Part shown: positions 48,516 through 56,601 of the stretch, in pieces
Layout: every line of letters starts with the position of its first letter
Numbering within the stretch: position 1 is the first letter of the stretch
Assembly (NCBI RefSeq): GCF_014650995.1
Contig: NZ_BMWA01000001.1
Location: forward strand, 62,001 to 126,000
DNA from: Streptomyces viridiviolaceus
GTDB taxonomy: Bacteria; Actinomycetota; Actinomycetes; Streptomycetales; Streptomycetaceae
Direction of reading: 5' to 3'
Length of the DNA stretch: 64,000 bases
The notes under the pieces: model-generated
Database searches by the model: none
Told to the model about the DNA's origin: nothing
Seen by the model: only the letters and a program-made list of their open reading frames with translations
Program-made: the position numbers and the translations under genes

Positions 48516-48743
48516 GGCCTGGTCGACGACCTGGAGGAGCTGGGCTTCGCCGAACGCCGGCCGTCCCCCGGCGACCGGCGCAGCCGGATCGTCGTCCTCA
48601 CCGCCGGGGGACGGGCCTTCCTGCAGGACACCGGCCAGGCGGGGACGCACGTGACGAACGATCTCCTCGGCCCGCTCGACGCGGCCGAACGGCAGACCCT
48701 GCACGCCCTGCTGCTGCGCATCGCGGGGGACGGACTGAAGTGA
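48516..48743 (+). pseudogene. MarR-family regulator, C-terminal remnant
   Basis: 75 codons read GLVDDLEELGFAERRPSPGD, then RRSRIVVLTAGGRAFLQ: the wing and the last helices of a MarR regulator (DDLEexGlveRrpsPgDRRsriv pattern), ending with a proper TGA at 48743. The HTH and start are absent; the preceding bases are unrelated. It lies in the 521-bp gap between paaX and the MHS transporter. Confidence 0.7.
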
Positions 48744-48820
48744 TGTTGTGCAAATGATTGACGGCTGAAGATTTACTGCCTAACTTCCCGGGCATCGGCA
48801 CCGTCCCCAGGGAGCTCACC

Positions 48821-50191
48821 GTGCAGCCGTCCCCCTCCCCCTCGTCCGCCCGCCAACCGTCCCCGGACAACAGCCAGTTGCGCCGCGTCGCCCTGTCCGG
48901 CCTGCTCGGCACCACCGTCGAGTTCTACGACTTCCTCGTCTACGGCACCGTCGCCGCGCTGGTCTTCGGCGATCTGTTCTTCCCCGGCGCCGACCCCGCG
49001 GTCGGCACCGTCGCGGCCTTCGGCACCTTCGCCGCGGGCTACGTGGCCCGGCCGCTGGGCGGCATCGTCTTCGGGCACTTCGGCGACCGGATCGGCCGCA
49101 AGTCGATGATGCTGTTGACCATGGCCCTGATGGGCGGCGGCAGCTTCCTCATCGGCCTGCTGCCGACGTACGACGCGATCGGCGTGTGGGCGCCGGTGCT
49201 GCTGGTCGCCCTGCGCGTGGTGCAGGGCCTCGCGATCGGCGGCGAGTGGGGCGGCGCCACCCTGATGGTCGTCGAGCACGCCGAACGCACCCAGGGCGAC
49301 CGGCGCGGCCTGTGGTCCAGCTTCACCCAGCTCGGCGCCCCACTCGGCTCCGTGCTCTCCGCCGGCGTCGTCGCCCTCGTCTCCGCCCTGCCGGACGACG
49401 ACTTCCGCTCCTGGGGCTGGCGGGTTCCGTTCCTGCTCAGCGTCGTCCTGCTGGCCGTCGGTCTGTTCGTGCGGCTGAAGGTGGCGGAGAGCCCGCTGTT
49501 CGCGCAGGGGCGCCGGGCGCCGGTGGCCCGGCCGCCGGTCGTGGAGGTGCTGCGCCGGCCGAAGCCCGTGCTGCTGGCCGCCTGCGTCGGCATCGGCGCT
49601 TTCACCGCGCAGTCACTGCTGACCGGCTTCATGATCTCGTACGCCGTTGACCAGGGCTACAGCCGCCCGCAGGTCCTCACCGCGGTGACCGTCGCCTCCT
49701 GCGTGGCCCTGGCCGTCCTGCCCGCCGCCTCCGCGCTGTCCGACCGGGTCGGCCGCCGCCCCGTCGTCCTCGCCGGTGCCGTCGCCTGCGCGGCCCTCGC
49801 CTTCCCGGTGCTCGCCCTGGTGGACTCCGGCTCGCCCGGCCTGCTGATCCTCGCCCTCGTCCTCGGCCACGGCGTCGCCCAGTCCACGATGTACGGACCG
49901 CTCGGCGCCCTGCTCACCGAGCTGTTCGGCACCGAGGTCCGCTACACCGGCGCCTCCCTCGGCTACCAGGCCGCGACCTTGATCGGCGCCGGGTTCTCAC
50001 CGCTGATCGCGAGCAGCCTCGTCGCCTCGTACGGCGGTGGCAGCACGCCCGTCGCCCTGTTGCTGTGCGCCGGCGCCGCGATCACCGCCCTCACCGTGTG
50101 GCGGATGCGGGAGACGCACACCGACACCCTCGACTCCCGCGCGTCCCAGGCCGCCGCGCCCTCCCCCGCCCCGGAAGGAACCCCGCGTTGA
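48821..50191 (+). CDS. MFS transporter, MHS type (third copy)
   Basis: 456 aa, about 12 membrane segments. Hallmarks are LLGTTVEFYDFLVYG near residue 33, GDRIGRKSMM in the TM2-TM3 loop and SDRVGRRPVV in the second half; LAIGGEWGGATLMVVEHA matches the shikimate/benzoate-like MHS branch. GTG 48821 has AGGGAG 6 nt upstream and is preferred over the open frame from 48758. Its stop overlaps the TTG start of the next gene (TTGA). It probably imports the acid released by the secreted hydrolase encoded next. Confidence 0.87.
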   Translation: MQPSPSPSSARQPSPDNSQLRRVALSGLLGTTVEFYDFLVYGTVAALVFGDLFFPGADPAVGTVAAFGTFAAGYVARPLGGIVFGHFGDRIGRKSMMLLTMALMGGGSFLIGLLPTYDAIGVWAPVLLVALRVVQGLAIGGEWGGATLMVVEHAERTQGDRRGLWSSFTQLGAPLGSVLSAGVVALVSALPDDDFRSWGWRVPFLLSVVLLAVGLFVRLKVAESPLFAQGRRAPVARPPVVEVLRRPKPVLLAACVGIGAFTAQSLLTGFMISYAVDQGYSRPQVLTAVTVASCVALAVLPAASALSDRVGRRPVVLAGAVACAALAFPVLALVDSGSPGLLILALVLGHGVAQSTMYGPLGALLTELFGTEVRYTGASLGYQAATLIGAGFSPLIASSLVASYGGGSTPVALLLCAGAAITALTVWRMRETHTDTLDSRASQAAAPSPAPEGTPR

Positions 50192-51558
50192 GGATCCGCC
50201 TCGTCCTGCCGGCCGTCGCCCTGTTCGCGGCGACCGCCCTGCCCGCGCAGGCCGCCGTGCCCGCCGACGCCCACGTCGAGGGACGGCTCCCGTCCGGCGC
50301 CGCCTACGTGATGGACGTACCCGCCGGCTGGAACGGCACCGTCCTGCTCTACAGCCACGGCTACACACCTGCCGGCTCCCCCAACCCGGCCCGCAACGCG
50401 CCCGACACGGACACCCGCGGCAAGCTGCTGGCCGCCGGGTACGCGCTCATCGGCTCGTCCTACGCGACGACCGGCTGGGCCCTGACGGAGGCCGTTCCCG
50501 ACCAGCTCGCCACGCTGGACCTGTTCACCGAGCGGTACGGACCGGCCCGGCGGACGCTCGCCTGGGGCACGTCCTACGGCGGCCTCGTCACCACGGCACT
50601 CGCCGAGCGGCACGGCGACCGGTTCGACGGCTCACTGGCGATGTGCGGTCTGGTGCAGGGCGGCGTCGCCAACTGGAACAGCACGCTGGACCCGGTGTTC
50701 GCGCTGCGCACGCTGCTCGCCCCCGACTCCGGCATCCGGCTCACGGGATTCACCGGCCAGGACTCCGCGCGCGCCGCCGCCGAGGCGCTCACCGCGGCGA
50801 CCGACGCCGCCCAGCGCACCCCCGGGGGCCGCGCCCGCATCGCCCTGGCCGCCGCCCTGCACAACATCCCCGGCCACAACGACACCACGCAGACCGAGCC
50901 CGGCCCGAGGGACTGGGCCGCCCGGCAGGCCAACCAGTACACGGCCGTCCGCGGACTCCTCCAGCAGCCCGCCTTCGGCTGGCGGCAGGAGGCCGAGAGC
51001 CGCGCCGGCGGCAACCCCTCCTGGAACACGGGCGTCGACTACACGGCCATGCTGCGCGGGTCACCGCTGTACAAGGAGGTCACCGAGCTGTACAAGGAGG
51101 CGGGGGCGTCCCTCGGCGCCGACCTCGCCGCGCTGAACCGCGCGCCCCGGATCGCCGCCGACCCCCGCGCCGTGCGGTGGATGCGCGACACCAGCGTCCT
51201 CACCGGCCGGCTGACCGATCCCCAGCTGATGATCCACACCACCGGGGACGCGCTGATCCCCGTACAGGCCGAGAGCGCCTACCGGCGGGCCGCCACCGCC
51301 GCCGGTTCCCGGCCGCTGCTGCGCCAGGCGTACGTCGGCGGCCCCGGCCACTGCACCTTCACCCCCGGCGAGACGGTGGGCGCCCTGCACACACTGGAGC
51401 ACCGGCTCGACACCGGCCACTGGGACGCCTCGCCCGCCGCCCTCAACGCCCGCGCCCGCACTGCGGATCCGGCCTCCGAAGCCCGCTATCTCACCCACCA
51501 CCCGGCGTCGTACCCTCGCCCCTACGACCTCGCCCACCCGGAAGACGCCCGGCCATGA
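50188..51558 (+). CDS. Secreted alpha/beta-hydrolase
   Basis: 456 aa from TTG 50188 with GGAAGGA upstream. The signal peptide is visible (RIRLVLPAVALFAATALPAQAA, cut near residue 23). The hydrolase core has the nucleophile elbow GTSYGG near residue 131 and candidate acid and base residues in HTTGDALIP near 353 and GGPGHCTF near 388. The substrate is not evident; it could be an extracellular esterase or peptidase. It sits between the MHS transporter and an IclR regulator with stop-start overlaps on both sides, so the three form one unit. Confidence 0.85.
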   Translation: MRIRLVLPAVALFAATALPAQAAVPADAHVEGRLPSGAAYVMDVPAGWNGTVLLYSHGYTPAGSPNPARNAPDTDTRGKLLAAGYALIGSSYATTGWALTEAVPDQLATLDLFTERYGPARRTLAWGTSYGGLVTTALAERHGDRFDGSLAMCGLVQGGVANWNSTLDPVFALRTLLAPDSGIRLTGFTGQDSARAAAEALTAATDAAQRTPGGRARIALAAALHNIPGHNDTTQTEPGPRDWAARQANQYTAVRGLLQQPAFGWRQEAESRAGGNPSWNTGVDYTAMLRGSPLYKEVTELYKEAGASLGADLAALNRAPRIAADPRAVRWMRDTSVLTGRLTDPQLMIHTTGDALIPVQAESAYRRAATAAGSRPLLRQAYVGGPGHCTFTPGETVGALHTLEHRLDTGHWDASPAALNARARTADPASEARYLTHHPASYPRPYDLAHPEDARP

Positions 51559-52376
51559 ACGCCCTGCCCCACTCCCGGCCTCGCTCGCGCGGGGGCGCCC
51601 CCACCGCGCCCGACCGGCTGCTGTCCGTGCTCGCCGCGTTCGACCACGAGCACCCGGCCCTGTGCCTGACGGACATCAGCCGGCGGGCCGGGCTGAGCCT
51701 GACCACCGCGCACCGGCTGGTGGCCGCGCTCACCGAGTGGGGCGCCCTGGAGCGGGACGAGTCCGGCGTCTACCACGTCGGCCTGCGACTGTGGGAGGTC
51801 GCCGCGCTCGCCCCGCGCGGTCTGGCGCTGCGGCAGGTCGCCCTGCCGTACCTGGAGGACCTGTACGAAGCGACGCACGAGAACGTGCAGTTGGCGGTAC
51901 GGGACGGCGACGAGGTCGTCTACATCGAGTGGCTGTCGGGGCGGTCGGCGGTGGGCGTGCACATCCGCGTGGGGGCACGCTGGCCGCTGCACGCCACCGG
52001 GGTCGGGCTCGCGCTGCTGGCGCACGGCGACCCGGAGTTCCAGCAGGCGTACTGCGCCGCTCCGCTCGCCTCCTTCACCCCGTACACGATCACCGACCCG
52101 TCGCGGCTGCGCCGGGTACTGGCCGAAGTACGGCGGGTGGGCGCGGCCGTGAGCGACCGTCAGGTCACCGACGACGCCCTGTCGGTGGCGGCTCCGGTGC
52201 GCGGGCAGGACGGTACGGTGGCCGCCGCCGTCTCGGTCGTCGTGCCGCACGCCGACGCGTGCGTCCCGACGCTCGTCCCGGCGGTCCGGCTGGCGGCGCG
52301 GGGGATCTCACGGGCACTGGGGTGGCGGCCCGACGGCGGCGTGCGACCGGGAGGCCGCTCCGCCTCCGCCCACTGA
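51555..52376 (+). CDS. IclR-family regulator of the hydrolase/transporter operon
   Basis: 273 aa. The winged HTH is at about residues 18-75 (PDRLLSVLAAFDHEHPALCLTDISRRAGLSLTTAHRLVAALTEWGALER), then the IclR effector domain (LRLWEVAALAPRGLALRQVALPYLEDLYEATHENVQLAV). ATG 51555 overlaps the hydrolase stop. Being last in the operon it probably controls it, responding to the transported acid. The Gly/Arg-rich tail of about 20 residues is unassigned. Confidence 0.9.
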   Translation: MNALPHSRPRSRGGAPTAPDRLLSVLAAFDHEHPALCLTDISRRAGLSLTTAHRLVAALTEWGALERDESGVYHVGLRLWEVAALAPRGLALRQVALPYLEDLYEATHENVQLAVRDGDEVVYIEWLSGRSAVGVHIRVGARWPLHATGVGLALLAHGDPEFQQAYCAAPLASFTPYTITDPSRLRRVLAEVRRVGAAVSDRQVTDDALSVAAPVRGQDGTVAAAVSVVVPHADACVPTLVPAVRLAARGISRALGWRPDGGVRPGGRSASAH

Positions 52377-52494
52377 CGGCCCCGGGCGCCCGGCGCCGCC
52401 CGCGGCCCGGGGGCTTGGCCTCACCCTGGCGGTGCCGATCGAGAACCCGCGGTCGTACGGATGCTGCCGGCCCAGGCGGACGACGCCACGGTCG

Positions 52495-52674
52495 CTCGCG
52501 GGTGTCCTGCGCTCCGCCGACGTACTCGTCACCGGCTCCACCGGCCCGGCCCACCTCACCGCCGCGGTCGGCACACCCGTCGTCGCGGTCGGCACACCCG
52601 TCGTCGCCCTGGGGCCCGCCGCTCCCTACCGGGTCCCGACGGTCCTCCCCGGCGACCGCGGGCAGCCCGCACCG
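52495..52674 (+). pseudogene. GT9 (heptosyltransferase-like) gene fragment
   Basis: The plus-strand frame reads LAGVLRSADVLVTGSTGPAH, then LTAAVGTPVVAVGTPVVALG and PAAPYRVPTVLPGD: the nucleotide-sugar-binding region of family-9 glycosyltransferases (S/N-T-GP-H-x-A-A-x-GTP-V). Nothing before or after it continues the family, so it is a remnant. The 531-bp gap 52377-52907 holds this fragment and the leader of the L,D-transpeptidase gene. Confidence 0.65.
52564..52605 (+). repeat. 21-bp perfect tandem duplication in the GT9 fragment
   Basis: Two exact adjacent copies of a 21-bp unit (52564-52584 and 52585-52605), encoding VGTPVVA twice. The in-frame duplication is absent from intact GT9 proteins as I know them and probably reflects slippage after the gene lost function. 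Confidence 0.85.
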
Positions 52675-52907
52675 GTGGCGCTGCTCGGCCGCCGCGTCGG
52701 GCGCACCGGCGGTTCGGCGTGCGGGCGGAGAAGCCACGCCGACACCCGCAGCCGTTCGGCCACGGAGAGTCACCTGCCGCATTCTGTACCTGCCTGCCAC
52801 ATTTCTCACAGCGGTCACAGCCCCTTGACGGGCGCACACAGGGTCTACCCAGATATACGGTGCAGACTGCACACATCGCTCGACTCGTCACAGAAAGGCC
52901 GCATGCC

Positions 52908-53870
52908 GTGAGCACCCCCCACATACCCGACCGGGCCGACCAGCAGACCGGGTGGTCCCGGCGCGGGGTGCTCGCCGCGCTCGGCGCCGTGCCGGTCGCG
53001 GCGGCACTGATCGGTCTGGGCGGCGGTCCGGCGAGGGCGGCCGAGGGGACCCCCACTGCCGCCGGGAAGACGCTGACCGCCTCCGTCACCCCCGAGGCGG
53101 GCGGCACGTACGGCGTGGGCATGCCGGTGTCGATCACCTTCTCGCACGCCGTGACGAACAAGGCCGCGGTCGAGCGGGCGATCACGGTCACCGCCGACCC
53201 GGGCGTCGAGGTGGTCGGCCACTGGTTCGGGGACACCCGGCTCGACTTCCGTCCCAAGAAGTACTGGGCGTCCGGCACGAAGGTCACGGTGCGCCTGCGC
53301 CTCGCGGGCGTGCGGGCCGCCGACGGCGTCTACGGCGCCCGGTCGGAGGACATCTCCTTCACGATCGGCCGCGCGCAGATCAGCACCGTCGACCTGGCCA
53401 AGAAACGGATGACCGTCAAGCGGGACGGCAAGACGGTCGCCACCTATCCGGTCACCGGCGGGGACGCCGACCACACCACCTGGTCCGGGATCATGGTGAT
53501 CAGCGAGCGGCTGGAGGAGACCCGGATGGAGTCCTCGACGGTCGGACTCGGCCACGAGTACGACATCGCGGACGTGCCGCACGCCCAGCGCCTGACCACC
53601 TCGGGCACGTTCGTCCACGGCAACTACTGGACCTCCGCCTCGGTCTTCGGACACGGCAACAGCACGCACGGCTGCATCGGCCTGCACGACGCCAAGGGCG
53701 GGGACGACGAGGCCACGGCGGGCCACGCGTTCTACACGGGTTCCCGGCTCGGCGACGTGGTGATCGTGAAGAACTCGGGCGGGCGGACCGTCGACCCGGC
53801 CAACGGTCTGAACGGCTGGAACCTGTCGTGGAAGAAGTGGAAGGCCGGCAGCGCACTCGGCGGCGCCTGA
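52908..53870 (+). CDS. L,D-transpeptidase
   Basis: 320 aa from GTG 52908 with AAAGG upstream. The N-terminus has a Tat-like signal (WSRRGVLAALGAVPVAAALIG). Residues about 55-155 form Ig-like beta domains as in mycobacterial LdtMt proteins. The YkuD catalytic domain ends with the signature HGN...GHGNSTHGCIGL, with the catalytic Cys256 and His254. It forms 3-3 cross-links in peptidoglycan outside the membrane. No lipobox is seen, unlike several streptomycete Ldt proteins. The gene is monocistronic. Confidence 0.92.
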   Translation: MSTPHIPDRADQQTGWSRRGVLAALGAVPVAAALIGLGGGPARAAEGTPTAAGKTLTASVTPEAGGTYGVGMPVSITFSHAVTNKAAVERAITVTADPGVEVVGHWFGDTRLDFRPKKYWASGTKVTVRLRLAGVRAADGVYGARSEDISFTIGRAQISTVDLAKKRMTVKRDGKTVATYPVTGGDADHTTWSGIMVISERLEETRMESSTVGLGHEYDIADVPHAQRLTTSGTFVHGNYWTSASVFGHGNSTHGCIGLHDAKGGDDEATAGHAFYTGSRLGDVVIVKNSGGRTVDPANGLNGWNLSWKKWKAGSALGGA

Positions 53871-53956
53871 GCCGCCACGCAGGGTCCCGCAGGCCCGTAT
53901 CGGCCATTCGCGGGATGAACTCCCTTGCGGCAAAACGACTTTCTCGGCTTCACCTC

Positions 53957-53985
53957 TTGACGGCCGGAGGACCGGAGAGCACATT
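53957..53985 (+). promoter_or_regulatory. Promoter of the GH16 gene
   Basis: TTGACG and CACATT with a 17-bp spacer. The operator-like palindrome at 53996-54009 begins 10 bp past the -10 box, overlapping the expected start of transcription, where a repressor would block it. Confidence 0.55.
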
Positions 53986-53995
53986 GGGCGCACTC

Positions 53996-54009
53996 TGAGA
54001 GCGCTCTCA
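53996..54009. promoter_or_regulatory. CebR-like operator, perfect 14-bp palindrome
   Basis: TGAGAGCGCTCTCA differs at two symmetrical positions from the consensus TGGGAGCGCTCCCA of the streptomycete cellobiose repressor CebR. The site lies 65 bp before the GH16 beta-glucanase start. No LacI gene is adjacent, so a CebR-type regulator encoded elsewhere is expected to bind. Confidence 0.8.
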
Positions 54010-54074
54010 CGCCCCCGTGCGCGTCTCGGGGGCGTTCGTGCTCACCGCTCCCGCACACCGAGAGGCACCCCCAC

Positions 54075-55472
54075 ATGAGAGATCCTTCCGGCACGCCCGC
54101 AAGACGGCGGCCGTTGCGCCGGGCCCTCGTGGCCGTCGTCGGCACGCTCGGCCTCGCCGCGGCGGCCACCGCCGTCACCGGACCGTCCGCCAACGCCTCC
54201 GCTCCCCCGCCGCCGTCCGGCTGGACCCAGGTCTTCGCCGACGACTTCGACGGCGCCGCGGGCTCCGGCGTGAACACCGCCCACTGGCAGTACGCGACCG
54301 GGACCTCGTACCCGGGCGGCCCCGCCAACTGGGGCACCGGCGAGGTCGAGACGATGACGTCCAGGGCGGACAACGTCTCGCTCGACGGCAGCGGCAACCT
54401 GCGCATCACCCCGCGGCGCGACGCCGCCGGCAACTGGACCTCGGGACGCATCGAGACCAGGCGCACCGACTTCCAGCCACCGGCCGGCGGCAAGCTGCGC
54501 GTGGAGGCGCGCATCCAGGTCCCGAACGTCACCGGTGCCGCGGCCAAGGGTTACTGGCCGGCCTTCTGGATGCTCGGCGGGCCCTACCGCGGCAACTACT
54601 GGAACTGGCCCGCCGTCGGCGAGATCGACATCATGGAGAACACCCAGGGCCTGAACACCGTGTGGGCCACGATGCACTGCGGCACCTCGCCGGGTGGCCC
54701 CTGCAACGAGACCAGCGGCATCGGCGGCAGCACCGCGTGCCCCGGTGCCACCTGCCAGGCCGGTTTCCACACGTACCGGGTGGACTGGGACCGCTCCACG
54801 AGCGTGGAGGAGATCCGCTTCTACGTCGACGGCAACAACTTCCACACGGTGCGCGCCAACCAGGTCGACGCCACGACATGGGCCAACGCCACGAACCACG
54901 GCTACTTCATCATCCTGAACGTGGCGATGGGCGGCGGCTTCCCGAACGCCTTCGGTGGCGGCCCCGACGCCGGCACCCAGCCCGGCCACTCGATGCTCGT
55001 GGACTACGTCCAGGTGCTGTCGTCCGGTGGGAGCGGTACCACGCCACCGCCGACCGGCAACCGCGACGCCTACGGCACCATCCAGGCGGAGTCGTACGAC
55101 GCCCAGTCCGGGGTGATGACCGAGGCCACCTCGGACTCGGGCGGCGGCCAGAACCTGGGCGCCCTCGCGAACGGCGACTGGGTGCAGTACAAGGGCGTGA
55201 ACTTCGGCTCCGACCCGGCCCGGCAGTTCTCCGCCCGGGTGGCGAGCGGCGCGGGTTCCGGCGTCAGCGGCCTGGTGGAGGTGCGCCTGGACAGCCGTAC
55301 CGCCACGCCGATCGGCAGCTTCGCCGTGGGCAACACGGGCGGCTGGCAGTCGTGGCGGACGATCCCTGCGAACATCGCCTCCGTCACGGGGACCCACGAC
55401 GTGTATCTGACCTTCACCAGCGGACAGCCGGCCGACTTCGTCAACGTCAACTGGTTCGGCTTCGGGCACTGA
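54075..55472 (+). CDS. Secreted GH16 beta-1,3-glucanase with CBM6
   Basis: 465 aa. The signal peptide covers about residues 1-42. The GH16 domain (about 48-315) has the catalytic motif GEIDIMEN with Glu183, Asp185 and Glu188, flanked by YWPAFWMLG. After a Gly/Thr/Pro linker (about 316-328) comes a family-6 carbohydrate-binding module to the end (TIQAESYDAQSG, then GDWVQYKGVNFG and VDVYLTF-like strands). The closest known activity is laminarinase: endo-1,3-beta-glucan hydrolysis of fungal or algal wall polymers. The CebR-like operator upstream suggests induction by beta-glucan oligosaccharides. Confidence 0.93.
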   Translation: MRDPSGTPARRRPLRRALVAVVGTLGLAAAATAVTGPSANASAPPPPSGWTQVFADDFDGAAGSGVNTAHWQYATGTSYPGGPANWGTGEVETMTSRADNVSLDGSGNLRITPRRDAAGNWTSGRIETRRTDFQPPAGGKLRVEARIQVPNVTGAAAKGYWPAFWMLGGPYRGNYWNWPAVGEIDIMENTQGLNTVWATMHCGTSPGGPCNETSGIGGSTACPGATCQAGFHTYRVDWDRSTSVEEIRFYVDGNNFHTVRANQVDATTWANATNHGYFIILNVAMGGGFPNAFGGGPDAGTQPGHSMLVDYVQVLSSGGSGTTPPPTGNRDAYGTIQAESYDAQSGVMTEATSDSGGGQNLGALANGDWVQYKGVNFGSDPARQFSARVASGAGSGVSGLVEVRLDSRTATPIGSFAVGNTGGWQSWRTIPANIASVTGTHDVYLTFTSGQPADFVNVNWFGFGH

Positions 55473-55488
55473 TCCCGTAAGTGGCCGA

Positions 55489-55514
55489 GGGGCTCCACGC
55501 GCGCGTGGAGCCCC
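55489..55514. terminator. Hairpin after the GH16 gene
   Basis: GGGGCTCCACGC and GCGTGGAGCCCC form a perfect 12-bp stem with a GC dinucleotide loop (the whole element is palindromic). It lies between the convergent GH16 and araC genes and can serve both. Confidence 0.85.
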
Positions 55515-55532
55515 CTTCGCCATGTCAGGAAG

Positions 55533-56444
55533 TCAGCGCAGCTCCGCCCGGAACGCCGCCGGGGTCCGGTCCGTGTGCTGGTGGAAGAACTTGGAGAAGT
55601 TCGCCGCGTCCGGGAAGCCGACCGCCGCGCCGACCCGGCCGATCGGCATGTCGGTGTGGGCGAGGAGGCGCTTGGCCTCCAGGACCACGCGCTTGTCGAT
55701 GAACGCCTTGGGCGTCTCGCCGGTCGCGGCGCGCACCGCGCGGACGAGGGTGCGGCGGGAGTAGCCGAGCGCTTCGGCGTAGGCGCTGACGCTGTGGTTG
55801 GTGGCGAAGCCGCGCTCGACCGCGTCGCGGAAGAGGGTGAAGGTGGTGTCGCCCTGGACGTCCGTCCGCCGCGCCGCCTCGGCGGAGCTGGCCGCAAGGT
55901 GCGCCAGGCGCAGCAGGAACGCCGACAGCGAGTGGCGCAGGACCGCCGTGTGCAGGCTCAGCGGCAGGGTCGTGGCGTCCTCGTACTCGCGCCGCAGATG
56001 CTCCAGCGCCGCCGTCAGACCGGTGAGCTGCGCCTCGTCGGGGCGGAGCAGGGGCGGCAGGTCGTAGCGGTAGAGGCCGGTGGCCTCGACGGTGGCGCGG
56101 GGCAGGAAGCCGGGCTGCATGGTCAGCACCGTTCCGCGGTACTCGCTTGTCGGCGAGAAGCGGTGGACCTGTCCGGGGCGGATCCACAGCAGGTCGCCGG
56201 CCGTCGCCTCGTACTCGGCGAAGTCGATCATGTGGCGGACCGGGCCGCCGGTGAACAGCATGACGACGTGGAAGTCGATGCGGTGCACGCGGTGCAGCGG
56301 CACATCGGCGTGCCAGGTGCGGCCGGTGCCCATCGGGCCGACCTGCATGCCGACGCCGAGGACGCTGAGACCGACCGGGAAGGGGAAGGTTCTGATCCCG
56401 TCGCCACCACCGCCGTCGCCGTCTTGGATGTGTTCGTCCGCCAT
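55533..56444 (-). CDS. AraC-family transcriptional regulator
   Basis: 303 aa. An N-terminal cupin-like sensor domain (VPLHRVHRIDFHVVMLFTGG, then DLLWIRPGQVHRF) precedes the C-terminal double HTH (SVSAYAEALGYSRRTLVRAVRAATGETPKAFIDKRVVLEAKRLLAHTDMPIGRVGAAVGFPDAANFSKFFHQH). It is divergent from tkt across 157 bp. Whether it controls tkt or a distant gene is unknown. ATG 56444. Confidence 0.9.
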   Translation of the reverse strand: MADEHIQDGDGGGGDGIRTFPFPVGLSVLGVGMQVGPMGTGRTWHADVPLHRVHRIDFHVVMLFTGGPVRHMIDFAEYEATAGDLLWIRPGQVHRFSPTSEYRGTVLTMQPGFLPRATVEATGLYRYDLPPLLRPDEAQLTGLTAALEHLRREYEDATTLPLSLHTAVLRHSLSAFLLRLAHLAASSAEAARRTDVQGDTTFTLFRDAVERGFATNHSVSAYAEALGYSRRTLVRAVRAATGETPKAFIDKRVVLEAKRLLAHTDMPIGRVGAAVGFPDAANFSKFFHQHTDRTPAAFRAELR

Positions 56445-56533
56445 GTCCTTCTCGTGCCGTCTCGCTCGGGCGCCGGAGCCCCGGGGCGTGTCCCAGTTTC
56501 ACCACAGGCTGGCACACTCCGACCTTCACTCTC

Positions 56534-56548
56534 AAAAGTCATACTTTT
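56534..56548. promoter_or_regulatory. AT-rich inverted repeat before tkt
   Basis: AAAAGT and ACTTTT flank CAT, inside a 30-bp stretch far poorer in G/C than its surroundings (CTCAAAAGTCATACTTTTAA). It lies 54 bp before the tkt start and 90 bp before araC. It may be an operator for the divergent AraC protein or a promoter element. Confidence 0.5.
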
Positions 56549-56601
56549 AAGTTTGAACACGTCAGACCAGCAACTTCGCTCCTATCGAGGATTTCTTGAA
56601 G

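Noticed and set aside
52801..52907. Strong promoter for the L,D-transpeptidase gene
   Set aside because: TTGACG at 52825 is good, but no -10 box lies at 16-19 bp with an acceptable match (the AT-rich TATACG is 23 bp away).
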